Shown here piece by piece: positions 1 through 9,959 of a DNA stretch of 64,000 nt. The stretch lies in contig CM114271.1 of the NCBI GenBank assembly GCA_050084515.1, forward strand, positions 3,038,001-3,102,000, read 5' to 3'. A program made the translations under genes and the position numbers. Origin of the DNA: Blasia pusilla (Eukaryota; Marchantiophyta; Marchantiopsida; Blasiales). The notes under the pieces were generated by a model. That model had not been told where the DNA came from. It made no database searches and saw nothing but the letters and a program-made list of their open reading frames with translations. Each line of letters begins with the position of its first letter. Position 1 is the first letter of the stretch.

Positions 1-125
1 TGACACTTACTTGCAAGTAGAGCTTTTATTCACATTCATAGGGATCTTGAAGCGTGAATGGGCAATATGTCCTCCATCTAACAATAGAGCAGCAATTTGG
101 GATGATACTACGACCAAAGGTATAC
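1..125 (-). pseudogene. Helitron helicase fragment, left part of a split gene
   Basis: Read on the minus strand, these bases give an open peptide with VVVSSQIAALLLDGG followed by HIAHSRFKIPMNVNKSSTC. This matches the region just after the Walker A loop of the Pif1-like helicase in plant Helitron RepHel proteins (seen; family match from knowledge). The reading frame joins exactly to the peptide that ends at the other side of the copia insertion (TYLYNLFLASVRSARG at about 17388-17440) once one copy of the TATAC target duplication is removed. The 3' remainder of the helicase lies outside the window to the left. The helicase would unwind DNA during rolling-circle transposition. This copy is dead, being interrupted and internally deleted. 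Confidence 0.85.
121..125. repeat. Target site duplication, left copy (TATAC)
   Basis: TATAC directly precedes the left LTR and is repeated at 17388-17392 directly after the right LTR. A 5-bp duplication is the expected footprint of copia integrase. Confidence 0.9.
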
Positions 126-554
126 TGTTGGATTCTCAACATCCACTTCGCTAAGCACCATTAATCTGATCGGCCCGCTTGTATGAGGAGAAGCCTAGAT
201 TGATGGTTCCGACTTAGACGTTGAAGGAGTCATAGTAATATGACGTAGATGGTTTCTGGAGTAGTGTTACTAGGATTATCTAACCCTACATTGTATCAGG
301 TTACCCGCACCCTGATGCAATAAAGCGTTAGATAATCTTAGTAACGAAATGAAGAAAAGTAGGTAAAAAACCCTAGTTTCCCGAGTAGTGAAAGAGTCGG
401 GAGTCGCAACGGTAGCGCATTCTCGTATGCCAAGTTATCTCCATGTTCAGGTTCCATCGAAGCTCTTCTATGAGCGCACGGACGGACTAGGCCACTTTGT
501 ATCTCTAAGTTTTGTAAATATTTCAGTGATTTCATCATTTTATGTTTTCTCACA
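126..554 (+). repeat. 5' LTR of the copia element
   Basis: Begins TGTTGGATTCTCAACATCC and ends TTTTCTCACA. It aligns along its length to 16985-17387. The 5' copy (429 bp) is longer than the 3' copy (403 bp), mainly because of an indel after the shared CATCAGG/TATCAGG region. Confidence 0.93.
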
Positions 555-566
555 TGGTATCAGAGC
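555..566 (+). other. Primer binding site (initiator tRNA-Met type)
   Basis: TGGTATCAGAGC lies directly after the 5' LTR. It is the classic plant copia minus-strand primer site, complementary to the 3' end of initiator tRNA-Met. Confidence 0.93.
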
Positions 567-626
567 ATGAGGTTTTCCAATATTTTGTATATGGCGATCT
601 AGTGTGTTTGCACGAAATCTTGAGAG

Positions 627-1945
627 ATGGCTACTTCTTCATCAGTTTGTGCTCGCCCTCCTCCGCTTGATGAAGGGAAGTTACATGGGTCTAACTATCT
701 ATTTTGGAAGTTCAAAATGAGGACTGTCCTCGAATCATTTGAGATCTAGGAGACAGCCACAAGGGATTGATTCGAATTCACAAGCTACTTTGAGTTCTGC
801 ATATTCATCTTCATCTGGTGATATCGATCTTATTGTAATGCTCGCATGGAAACGCAGAAACGTGGATACTCTATATGCGATTGTCACAAATGTAACTCTT
901 TATGTCATGACTCTCATTAAAAATACGACCACTGTTACTGAGGCGTGGAACATTTTGAAGAATCAGTATGAAATGAGGACTGAGACTGGGATTCAAAATC
1001 TGGAGAATCAACTTACATCCAAGAAATTTTCAGAAGGAGAAAGGGCGGAGCAATTTTTTACAAGGATCAAGAATCTTCAAGATCAGATGGCGTCCGTAGG
1101 AATTTAAAAGTCTAGCGAAGATTTGGCACGTCGGTGCATAAGGATTTTGCCTCCAAGGTATGACAATTTGGTCACTGCATTGAAGACTCAAGTAGGACCC
1201 ATGCCACTTACTTTTGAACAATTTAGTGCAATGTTGATAGAAGAGGAAATGGGCTTCAAAGCAAGAGAGTGATGGGGTGATGCACCATTTGCTGCCAACG
1301 TACAGAGAGGTAGAAATCAGGATTACAGTGCAAATGTCAAGAAAAAATTTCCAAGGAAATCCTTCAAATGCTTTTATTGTGGTAAGCTATGTCATCTTAT
1401 CAAAGATTTTAGAAAGAGGAGTGAGGATGAGAAGAATGGTTGTTTAAGACCTAAGAAGGAGTCTGGAAATTCTGTAGAACTAGGAGAACATGAAATAGAT
1501 GCTTGCGTAGCAATCGAAGAGTTTTGCACACAGCCCGAACATTCCACTAAATCAAAGAGTGAAGATAAGGATTGGTATAGCTCCTTACAACCTCTATAGG
1601 AGCCCATTGTTATTACTGTTGGAAATAATGTAAAGTGCCCTATAGAAGGGAAAGGCATAATTTCTTTAGTCTCACAAAAAGGAGATGAAAAGAAGTTAAC
1701 TGATATACTATACGTACCAGAGTTGAAGCGGAATTAGATTTCAGTAGCAGTATTATGTGATTGTGACCTAGAAGTTTGTTTCAAGAAAATAGAAGTTGTC
1801 ATTGAGGATGCCAATGGGAAAGTAGTGGGTGAAGGTATACGACGTAGAAATATGTACGAGTTGTATGCTTTCACGACAAGTGTAGGTACAAATCTTAGTA
1901 GCCGTAAGATGTGGCATGAAAGAATTGTTCACCTAAGCTTTCCTT
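627..1945 (+). pseudogene. copia gag, zinc knuckle, protease and pre-integrase remnant
   Basis: The frame starts MATSSSVCARPPPLDEGKLH and GSNYLFWKFKMRTVL, the usual copia gag opening. It continues after a frame change with the gag-polypeptide block (TVTEAWNILKNQYE, LENQLTSKKFSEGERA). A CCHC-type knuckle lies at 1369-1410 and reads CFYCGKLCHLIKDF, so the last cysteine is phenylalanine. Downstream are a protease-like stretch (DILYVPELKRN) and the GAG-pre-integrase start (RKMWHERIVHLSF), where the MULE interrupts it. Stops occur after MASVGI, KARE, SSLQPL and ELKRN. The rest of pol resumes at about 14297. Confidence 0.88.
1937..1945. repeat. Probable MULE target duplication, left copy
   Basis: GCTTTCCTT here matches GCTTTCCCTT at 14287-14296 except for one extra C. 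A duplication of about 9 bp is typical of Mutator-like elements. The copia pre-integrase reading frame stops at the left copy and resumes after the right copy. Confidence 0.65.
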
Positions 1946-2070
1946 GGGGGCTGGTATTTTGGCAGGAGAGAGTAAGAGAGGAGAGGAAGAGAGGAAGAGA
2001 GGAGAGTCTCTCTTCAAAAAAAAGGGCCAAATCCGCCTCCTCTCTTCAAAACTTTTTGATAGATTTGAAA
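1946..2070. repeat. Left terminal inverted repeat of the MULE (degenerate)
   Basis: GGGGCTGGTATTTTGGCAGG is followed by an AG-rich tract (AGAGGAGAGGAAGAGAGG) and CTCTCTTCAAAAAAAAG. The reverse complement of 14190-14286 starts GAGGTGCGGTAAGAGGAGAG and has the same AG-rich order, then an ACTTTTT(G/T) block. Similarity is partial, so the repeat is eroded or loosely conserved. Confidence 0.55.
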
Positions 2071-2600
2071 TTTTCGTTTGCTTTCAAATTCAGGAAATCT
2101 TTAGAAGAGAGTAGGTAGTGGTCAACATTTGGCCCTAAAAAAAAAGAAAAAAAAAAGTAGACATCATAAGACCACTACAAACTTTTTTCCATCACTCTCC
2201 ATGTGAGCCTAAGTTTCTTAACATTACCTGTCTCGGTCTACAAAAAGCAATGCCCATGGGTATTTTTGTTGGAGGACCACCCGGATGCCAACCTCTCTTT
2301 TTGCAAGGATTGTTTGCATCATGGCCTCCTGAATTTCCCCATAACCAACTTTTTGGTTATGAATGGTGTCTGCTCAAGACCAACTTTGTGAAATGTGAAC
2401 ACATGAGAGGATAATTGAACCAAAAGATTGTTAGTATGCTGGAGTAAAGAGGAACTGATGTCCCTTCATTCAGATCCTAAAGCTGAGAAACCGAGAAGTG
2501 CACCTCCCAACCCGTAAGAAAGCTCACCATAAGAAAGGAAAGATTTTTAGAAGTGATTTTCTTCCACGCACCCACAAAAATCTAACAAGTTGGGAATCGA
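2071..2600. other. MULE subterminal non-coding DNA
   Basis: AT-rich sequence between the left terminal repeat and the first duplicated block. I see no coding potential supported by family motifs and no clear palindrome copy here. Confidence 0.5.
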
Positions 2601-3045
2601 AATGGCAACGAGGTAGTAGGAATCTGCACATCTTAGACAAGAAAAGAAGCCTACAACTAGTTTGACGAATGAAGGGGAATGAGCCAAAAGTTAAGAAGCC
2701 CGCCACAATGCGTCAGAAGTTGGTCTCACAGGGAAAGAGTCCGATCACTCAAGCAACCAACCTGTCGGAATCGGACAACTTGCCTGGAAATGGTTAAAAA
2801 GTTGCAGTGGGCAAAAAGCAAAAAGTTGCAACCCGTCGGAATCATACGGGTTGCAAAATTGTAATTCTGAGTAGCTAAAAGAACACAATCCACAAGTCCA
2901 AAAAAATATTCCAGCAAACTTTTACAAACACCATTATGGGTTGAAAAAATCTCGTCCTTTATTACCTCCAAAGGAACCTCGGAAATGTACATTTGACCTA
3001 GTCTATGATTTCTTCAGCCTTGTCATGTACAAATTTACTCCTAAG
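2600..3045. repeat. Diverged direct repeat, copy 1 (~440 bp)
   Basis: Matches 3271-3710 in the same orientation, offset about 671 bp. Landmarks shared in order are GTAGTAGGAATC, AGAAAAGAAGCCTAC, GGGAAAGAGTCCGATCA, a palindrome pair, CAAACTTTTACAA and TGTACATTTGA. Each copy contains two decayed palindromes (here 2751-2783 and 2828-2854). It lies beyond the 3' end of the minus-strand gene. Confidence 0.8.
2751..2854. repeat. Palindrome pair, group 1
   Basis: Two copies of the MULE palindrome. The first reads AACCTGTCGGAATCGGACAA and the second pairs GCAACCCGTCGGA with a damaged right arm ending CGGGTTGC. Confidence 0.7.
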
Positions 3046-3270
3046 GTGTGATACCAAAGGAATGTCCTGGGATACAAGTGGCTCCTCGGCCGATTGTAGA
3101 CGGGGATCAAAATGTTGGCGAGTCGAGAGCCTTGGCCCCCCCAAACGCCATAACGGTCCCATGTAACCTGATTTGAGTCCCCACCGCCTTCCTCGAGATA
3201 CCTTGTACGCTCTACAATGTGACACCCATCCAAGTATCAATATGTGCTCTGTCCTTGGTAATACCATTAT

Positions 3271-3710
3271 GGCAATCGCACAGGTAGTAGGAATCCAACA
3301 CGTATGAGAGAAGAAAAGAAGCCTACGCCTGCCTTTACGAGTTGAGGGGAAGGTGCCAAGGGAAGAAGCCCCCGAGACTGCCTCTTAAGTTGGACCAATA
3401 GGGAAAGAGTCCGATCAGGAAACCTCTCGGAATCCGACACGTTGCTTGGAAGTGGTAAAAAGGTGTTGTCGTCAAAAAGTGAAAACTTGCAAGCAGGAGA
3501 AATCCGACGGTTTGCAAAATAGAAGTCCGCGGAGTTCATAGACAATCACATTCGAAAAGACATAAAAAATGTTCAACAAACTTTTACAAGCACCACCATC
3601 ATTCGAAAAAATCATCTCCTTTATATCATCCGAAAAAAGCTCGGAACTGTACATTTGATCTATTCTATGAAATCTTTTGCCTCATCATTAAATAGCTCCC
3701 TACTCCAAAC
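3271..3710. repeat. Diverged direct repeat, copy 2
   Basis: Second copy of the block at 2600-3045, with the same ordered landmarks. Its two palindromes (about 3427-3455 and 3490-3515) are more damaged. Its far end touches the terminal exon of the minus-strand gene, whose stop is at 3746-3748. Confidence 0.8.
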
Positions 3711-4366
3711 GCTGCAGTCAAGCTGGGTCCTTGAGTTCTTTGAACTCACTCGTCATCGTCCGAGAGCTCTTGCAAAATTACTTTCGGCCTTGCCCTCACG
3801 ATTTTCAGAATCATTGGAAGTGACGATGGAGTCACTACCAATGGTGGGTCTTGATCCGGAGCTCTCAGCTTTGGTGGAGAGTTGTACGCCCCAACGAGCC
3901 TTTCGTATTCTGCCTTTGCCTCCTTGCAAAGGTCAAACAGTTCTTGCCTTCCTCGAGGCGAGAGAATGTTCTCGGCACACTGCCAGCGCCTTTGATACTT
4001 GCCCCTGAAAGTCCCACTAAGTCAAACACCAAGTCACCCGGCCTTGAGCAGAGCTCGATGAGCGTTTGCATCAAGGATGGCGACTTTTCCCTTCCTCCCA
4101 GAAGTGGGGTACCGTCTTGCATGTAAATTCCTGGGGGGGAAATTATACAAACTATCTAAGCTGCACCCATCTGAGCATGGATCCACAGGATCCTGGATCT
4201 TGAACACCTGGAAATTATGCTCGGGCCGAACAGCAGTAAATGTAGGAGTGGTCCATCTGTAAAGAACCACGTTGGAAACAATGTCAGCAACTTGGCATAA
4301 TGTGCAACAAGTCATCAAAGAAGTCGGCTTGACCCTAGAGAACTTTTTTCAATTACTAACTTTGGA

Positions 4367-4732
4367 GCAACCTGTCGGAGTCCGACGGGTTGTTTGTCCC
4401 TGACCAACCAGTCGGAAGGCGACGGGTTGGTCAAGGACGGGTTGGCTGGCCTAGAGCAACCCGTCACTTTCCCACGGGTTGCAGCTTTCCAGAAACACAA
4501 GGAAAAACCAAAAGCAACTGAAACCCGTCTGGTTCTGACGGGTTGCAGCTACACCATGGTTTTCCCTGTGTTTCACGGAAAGATGCAACCCGTCGGGTTC
4601 CGATGGTTGCAGGTACACCACGGTTTTCCCTGTGTTTCTGGAAAAGATTCAACCCGTCGGAAACCGACGGGTTGCTCTTAGCCGAGCATGGGCTGCTCTA
4701 AGCCAGCAACCCGTCGCCTTCCGACGGGTTGC
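4367..4732. repeat. Palindrome array in intron 2 of the ParB/MTase-like gene
   Basis: Seven copies starting near 4367, 4404, 4456, 4521, 4585, 4649 and 4706. Arms are GCAACCCGTCGG and its mirror. Spacers of about 25-38 bp are partly shared between copies (CACCATGGTTTTCCCTGTGT twice). The array fills the interval between the predicted donor at 4820 and the acceptor near 4364. Confidence 0.88.
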
Positions 4733-5172
4733 TCACGGACAAAAACATCAGAGATATACTATCTGAAATTCACACGCACTGAGATTATACTACAGGAATT
4801 GAGCCTTACCCGAATCTCACTCGTCGCGGATCGGAGTGGGTACTTGTTTTTTATGATCCACAATTGCGCCGTCCTCCACTTTAGCGACCTCTTGACACAC
4901 AGGAGGTTGAAGAGCTCGTCCTCGCTCCCTCCAGTCAACACTAAGAATTCACTCGATGATAGGCGCCGCAAAGAAAGGAGAACAATAGCGCGATTTGGTC
5001 ATAAGAAGAGCGGCACATTCGATCAAGTACCCGTCCGACGGATTCTTGCCCCCGATCGCAACCAGCGGGCGAGGGCAGATCAGCCATCAAGAGATCCACC
5101 GCAACCTCTTCGACCACTCCATTCACCGTCCAGGCATCATGCGTGTTTCGTTGGAGCTTCCGTCCCAACGTT

Positions 5173-5239
5173 GACAAGCGTCCTCCTTCAGTTCACTCCT
5201 TTACTGGATGAAGGAGTGAACTAAAGGAGGACGCTTGTC
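5173..5239. repeat. Near-perfect 29-bp hairpin inside exon 2
   Basis: Left arm 5173-5201 (starts GACAAGCGTCCTCCTT) pairs with right arm 5211-5239 with one mismatch and a 9-base loop. It lies within the minus-strand reading frame, which has a TGA at its edge (5191-5193) and then continues in the same frame. It looks like a later local inverted duplication or fold-back insertion, not part of the original protein. Confidence 0.85.
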
Positions 5240-6804
5240 CGGGTCGTTGTTTGTCATGTCTTCCCAAGGATGATGGATGTATTCTCCTTGGGACAACATT
5301 GGCACCTCTCGCTTCCGCTTCTCCCGAGTCATGACGGGACGGCTTGTCGGGGTCTCTATGAAGACTATGGTGGGGTTTTTTTCGCCGAGGACCTGGTCCG
5401 ACCCTCTCTCCCCGCTCGCCCAGACGATTCCGCCTCTGGCCTTGAATCTTCAGCCTCTCTTTGGGAAGACTTGGCCTCGGAATTTTTCCCTCCCCTCCCC
5501 TTGCCTTTGAGACCATTTGTGGATTTGTCTTTGGTGTGCGGACCTTGAAGCCAACTTATCTCGTGGGCTTGCTCTTCCGCATCTCCTCCTCGAAGTCTTG
5601 AGTTGCACAAAATTGGGGATGTCGATTCAGCATCATGAAGCACTCATAAATCCTTATTAGTGATGTCTTCAGGGTCGTTGAAGTCAAGCCAAATGGGGCA
5701 ATTCTCCACCTCCCAATCGGACATGTGAAGCCCCATCTCCATGTCGTACATGGAGAATGTCTCTCCATGAGGCGGCGAAGCCCACAATTTCAAGGCTTCC
5801 GGTAAATTTCCCAGTGTACTGCATTCTTACTTTGGACAAGGTACCAAGACCATACGTTAGGCGCTTTTACTCGAATGAATCGGCCGTCTGCAAAATCTGA
5901 GATCTCGCTTCTTCTTTGCTTGATCCCGTTTGTTCCCCTCGATTTCTTTGTTAAGCATCGAGGGAGGACGCAAACCTTGAACATTGTCTTGAATCCTGGG
6001 GTTTTGATTGGCTTGTCCCGGATGTCTTCGAGCCAAACCTCAAAATCTACAGAACTTTCAAGGTTTGCTTCATCCGGAATGGGCTCTTATCTTTTGAGCT
6101 CCGCTTGCATCATCTAGCACGGACTTCCGATAACCCACAATGGTGGGAGATCATCGATTGGACACACCAGAGGATGGTGTGCCGCCCTCTTCTGGGCCTT
6201 TGTGCCCTCGAGACTGATTTTCATCAGTCGGATCCTCCTAAATTCGCTTATGCAGGAAAACGCAAACCGATGCACGCGATCCAGGGACACTTTCTCCCCA
6301 ATCCGACCTTGCGGATCTTCATCCCTTTTCCGCTCGCGCTTGATAATCGCCTTTAGCTCCTTGTAAAACTCCTGATCAAGTTTGGGGTTGAGAATGCTGA
6401 TGTATCGCTGCATCTTGCTCGCCATGTATTTCGTGGCTGCAGATACTGCAGCTTGGATGAATTCCGCGCGCTTAGACCCTAATACTTTCTCCCTCCGCTC
6501 CAACTCCAGTGCATCGCTCTTCTTCGCGGCCTATATCTTCGACCAGCAAAGGATGGTTACGGCTGCATCTTGGGAAATAAACTTATTTGCCCAAGTTTTC
6601 TTCTTTATCTATGCATCCTTTGCAAGCATCTGATTTACCAGGGCGTCGCCCAAGAACCCCTTGTACTCTTCCGGGTGCGTCGTAAGCACCTTCTTCACCC
6701 GATCGCAGTCTGGGATCCAATGGTGGGTGACATTCCCCTCCGATACAATCCTGCACATCCAAACTCAATCCGTCAGAAAAGTTTTAAGTTACATGGGTTC
6801 CTGC

Positions 6805-7447
6805 AACCCGTCGGATTCTAGCAACGAGCTAAATGATGCAACCCGTCGAAGTCCGATGGATTGCATTCACATTTGTGAATGCCTGGTTTCAACCCGTTGG
6901 ACTCCGACGGGTTGTCAGATATTCCGTATCAAATGTGAACATAGGAACCCGTTGGAGTCCGAGAGGTTGCGCAATTGAATGGAAACTTGCAATTTGACAC
7001 GAAATTTGCTAAACCAACTTCCGAAGACAACCCGTTGGACTCTGACGAGTTGCTTTCAGCCAAAAACATAAAAAAAACCTCCAAACAGTTTCGAGTCAAG
7101 CAACCCGTTGAACTCCGACGGGTTGCTTTGGGCCAAAAACATACTAAACATGTGGTCAGTCGAACAACTGGTCGGAGTCCAACGAGTTGCTTTCTTCAAA
7201 AAACATCTTGAAAAGGCGGCGATTCGAGCAACCCGTCGGACTTGGACGGGTTGCTTTGGGCCAAAAACTTACTAAACCTGTGGTCAGTCGAACAACTCGT
7301 CGGAGTCCGACGAGTTGCTTTTGGCAAAAAATTACCTAACCCATTCATCAATCGAGCAACTCGTCGGAGTCCGACGAGTTGCGTTTGGCCAAAAGCATCC
7401 CAACAACAAGGCAGACCCAAACAACTTGTCGGAGTCCGACGGTTTGC
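6805..7447. repeat. Palindrome array in intron 1 of the ParB/MTase-like gene
   Basis: Eleven copies spaced about 33-80 bp, mostly 60-70 bp (near 6805, 6838, 6890, 6947, 7028, 7100, 7165, 7228, 7290, 7350, 7420). The last copies are perfect: CAACTCGTCGGA, centre, then the mirror. Spacers share TTTGGGCCAAAAAC and GTGGTCAGTCGAA. The array sits wholly between the donor at 7464 and the acceptor at 6751. Confidence 0.92.
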
Positions 7448-8657
7448 AGCAAGAAGATACTTACGTGTTCATGGCATGCATTGCCATCTCCATCGTTGCC
7501 ATGTGATGAGGGAATGGATGAAGGACCACTGCCTTCACGCAAAAATGTGCCTCCAAGGAGTTGGGCCGCTCCTCTGCAAACTTGGTCCATGCCATGAACC
7601 TGTGATTTCCATCCCAGATGAAGAAATACAGATTCCTCATCTTGCTGAATTCTATGCCTTGTACTTGCCTTCTGAAATCCTGGTCTCTCATCCTCCGGAA
7701 TGTGTCGAGCTTATCCAAGTCCTCCTCCGTAACCAGGGCTTGGGTTCCATGCTCGTCGTAAGGCTGAACATAGAAGGGAGGAAAGTTGTTGACGTAGGAT
7801 GCTGTCGCCGCCGATTGTTTAAGCTTCGCGATGTCCTCGTCGGACTGAATTTCGCGGACGTATTCCATTGTCCGCAATCGGCAGAGTGGAATCCTCGGGG
7901 CGTTGTGGCCCTCCATCAGTGCCATCTGCATTACCACTTGTCAGAACCGGGACAAGATCAATAAGCTACACTGAATTCCCAATGAATTGCAATTCACATA
8001 ATTCAAAAAACCCAGATCCTCTCTTACCCGCTCGAAAATTGGGTCCGTTTCTTGCCCAGCCAACTTGTCTGAGACGGCAGCTGGCAAATCGACTGGGAAC
8101 TCGTTGATGCGATAGAGGTCGATGTCTTCCGCCGGGCTTGGAGACGAGAATGACCACTCTCCGGCTTCTTCGGCAATATCCACCATCTCCACGCTGGCGG
8201 TCCTCATGACCTCATCGTCCGTGATTTGAACTTTTGGCGTTTCCGCTATGTTGATTGTGTCCCCGGACTTCATCGGGGACATTTCCCGCATCTCAACACT
8301 TTCGGTTGGACGGGCAGGGCTGTCGTCAATGGCTTTCGCTTTTTCCCTCCTCGCTTTAGCCAATTCTACTCTCCTCACCGATGCGTCCAGACGCTTCTTT
8401 TCTCTCTTTTCGTCGGCGATCCTTTTCTTCAAGGCCTACGATGTCTCAGCCTCTGCATTCTGTCTATCGAGCGCCTCTTGAACACGTCTCGCAAGAAGCT
8501 CCTGGTTGTGCATCTCCGCTTCCCTTTCCTACTCCTTGATTTCCTACAGCCTAATTTCATTTGCCGAACAAGGCCCTGGAGATGCTGACTCAGGAGTCCT
8601 AATGGACTTCGGAGTGAAGCTCCCAGACTTGTTTGCTTGAGATTTTTTCCTCGTCAT

Positions 8658-9959
8658 TTTTCCCGGAAATGCCTCCACCTATGTCCTCGATGAATCGCTT
8701 GATCAGTCGCCTTGCTGATGTCGAGATGAGTCGCCTTGATGGGAAGCTCGAATCGTCTTGCGATCGTTGAAAAGCCGAACCGTCTCGCTCTCGTTCCCTC
8801 GTATCGACTCGCGATGACTCGCCATGTGAAACGCCCCTTGGTATTTGATCAGCTGCTGCGCGGGAGAGAGAGGAATGGAGATCGCGAAATGAGAAACCGG
8901 AAATGAGCGATTTCAGCCCTATTTATACTTTTCTAGCCGTTGGGCTGACCGTTGGGTCCCGTCGTCCTTTTGACGGTGACGTGCCGACCGTTACGGAAGT
9001 CCGGACGTGAAAAATGGCAACCCGTTGGAGTCCAACAGGTTGCGCGCCTCGCCGTCCTGGGAAGATAACGCGAGGTGCGCCAGCAACCCGTCGGAGATCG
9101 ATGGGTTAAGCGCCTCCGCCGTCTTCGGACAAGAACGCGAGGTACCCGCGCAACCCGTCGGAGACCGACAGGTTGTGCGCCTTCGCCATCTTCGGACAAG
9201 AACAGGGCGTACCCGTGCAACCCGTCGGAGACCGACATGTTGCGCGCCTCCGCCGTCTTCGGGCATGAATGGGACGTACCCGTGCAATCCGTCGGAGACC
9301 GTTGGGTTGCACGCTTTTCTTGTCAAGGGTTAATTACGTGGGCTTTCCGCGCAACTCGTCGGAGCCTGACAGGTTGCACGCTTCCTTCATGTAAGCGAAA
9401 CAAGGCGAGGCCCTTGCGCAACCCGTTGGAGGGCGACGGGTTGCACGCCTCGCCGTCTTTGGGCAAATAGGTGCGGCACCCGCGGGACTCGTCGGGAACA
9501 GACGGTTTGCACGCTTCTTTCATGTAAGTGTTACACCGTGAGATAATTGGGCAACCCGTCTAATGCCGATGGGTTGCAAGCCTCCGGCATCTTCGGGCAA
9601 GAAGGATCGGTATCCGAGCAACTCGTCAGAGAGCGACGGGTTGCCAGCTTCGACCATGTTTGCGTTTGAAGGTAAGGCAGAAGCGTGCAACCCGTCCGAA
9701 GCCGACGGGTTGTAGGCTTCGCTTAGCTTGGGTTAATTGTTGAGTTACCAGGACTCCGACGGGTTCCAAAAAAATGAAGTGTGATTCGCAACCCATGTCT
9801 CTGCTTCCCAAATCTGGTAACACATTGCAACAGAATTGGATCCATTGTGTTAGACAATGTCACCTACCAAACTTCATCTTATCAGTAAAAATCTGTCAGG
9901 AGTGATGTTTTCCTATTCACTACAAATTAAAAATTCTCACTCTCAACAAAATTTTGGGA
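8658..9959. promoter_or_regulatory. Divergent promoter region between the two MULE genes
   Basis: About 1.3 kb separates the start codon of the minus-strand gene (8655-8657) from that of the transposase (9960-9962). It contains the 12-unit palindrome array at 9019-9770. An AT-rich stretch with TACAAATTAAAAATTC (about 9921-9936) precedes the transposase start. On the other side TATTTATACTTTTCTAG (8918-8935, plus strand) could hold promoter elements. The role is inferred from position. Confidence 0.5.
9019..9770. repeat. 67-bp tandem array of palindromes, 12 units
   Basis: Palindromes start near 9019, 9082, 9150, 9217, 9284, 9351, 9418, 9485, 9551, 9618, 9687 and about 9745, and five successive intervals are 67 bp or within 1 bp. 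Each unit is a 27-bp palindrome (left arm GCAACCCGTCGGA) plus a ~40-bp spacer with GCGCGCCTCCGCCGTCTTCG. Spacers are related to one another but unlike those of the other arrays. The repeat creates spurious open frames on both strands. Confidence 0.93.

Larger units (their letters stand above)
3746..8657 (-). pseudogene. ParB-like / DNA methyltransferase-like protein gene of the MULE, decayed
   Basis: Minus-strand model: exon 1 8657-7465, exon 2 6750 to about 4821, exon 3 about 4363-3746, giving about 1,250 residues. Intron 1 has donor GTAAGTAT and acceptor TGTGCAG with matching phase; intron 2 has donor GTGAGATT and a less certain acceptor. The N-terminus (MTRKKSQANKSGSFTPKSIR) leads into a K/R/E-rich, coiled-coil-like stretch. 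Near residue 350, DGNHR follows NNFPPFYVQPYDE, as in ParB/sulfiredoxin folds. Near residue 950, VDLLMADLPSP sits where a methyltransferase has its D-P-P-Y-type motif. Near residue 1150, LIELCSRPGDLVFDL and GLSGASIKGA resemble the AdoMet-binding motif; this order (catalytic, then AdoMet) is the beta-class N6/N4 order. The protein ends VILQELSDDDE. In-frame stops (8544, 8529, 8436, 7941 and others) and a few frameshifts kill it. The frame match is strong; the methyltransferase call is moderate and function is inference. Confidence 0.68.

Noticed and set aside
7941-7943. Intron between the two parts of exon 1 of the ParB/MTase-like gene
   Set aside because: The two open stretches are in the same frame and separated only by a TGA that fits a mutated CGA. 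The peptide reads through naturally, so no intron is needed.
7242-7964. 240-codon plus-strand open frame
   Set aside because: It runs antisense through the ParB-like exon and into the intron array. The minus strand carries the conserved motifs and the splice sites.
9007-9470. Overlapping 100-130 codon frames on both strands
   Set aside because: Their peptides are just the translated palindrome repeat in several frames.
9019-9770. CRISPR-like array: palindromic repeats with ~40-bp spacers
   Set aside because: The spacers are similar to one another, the repeats are diverged, no cas gene is present, and the array lies in a plant transposon. It is a tandem repeat of a palindrome-bearing unit.
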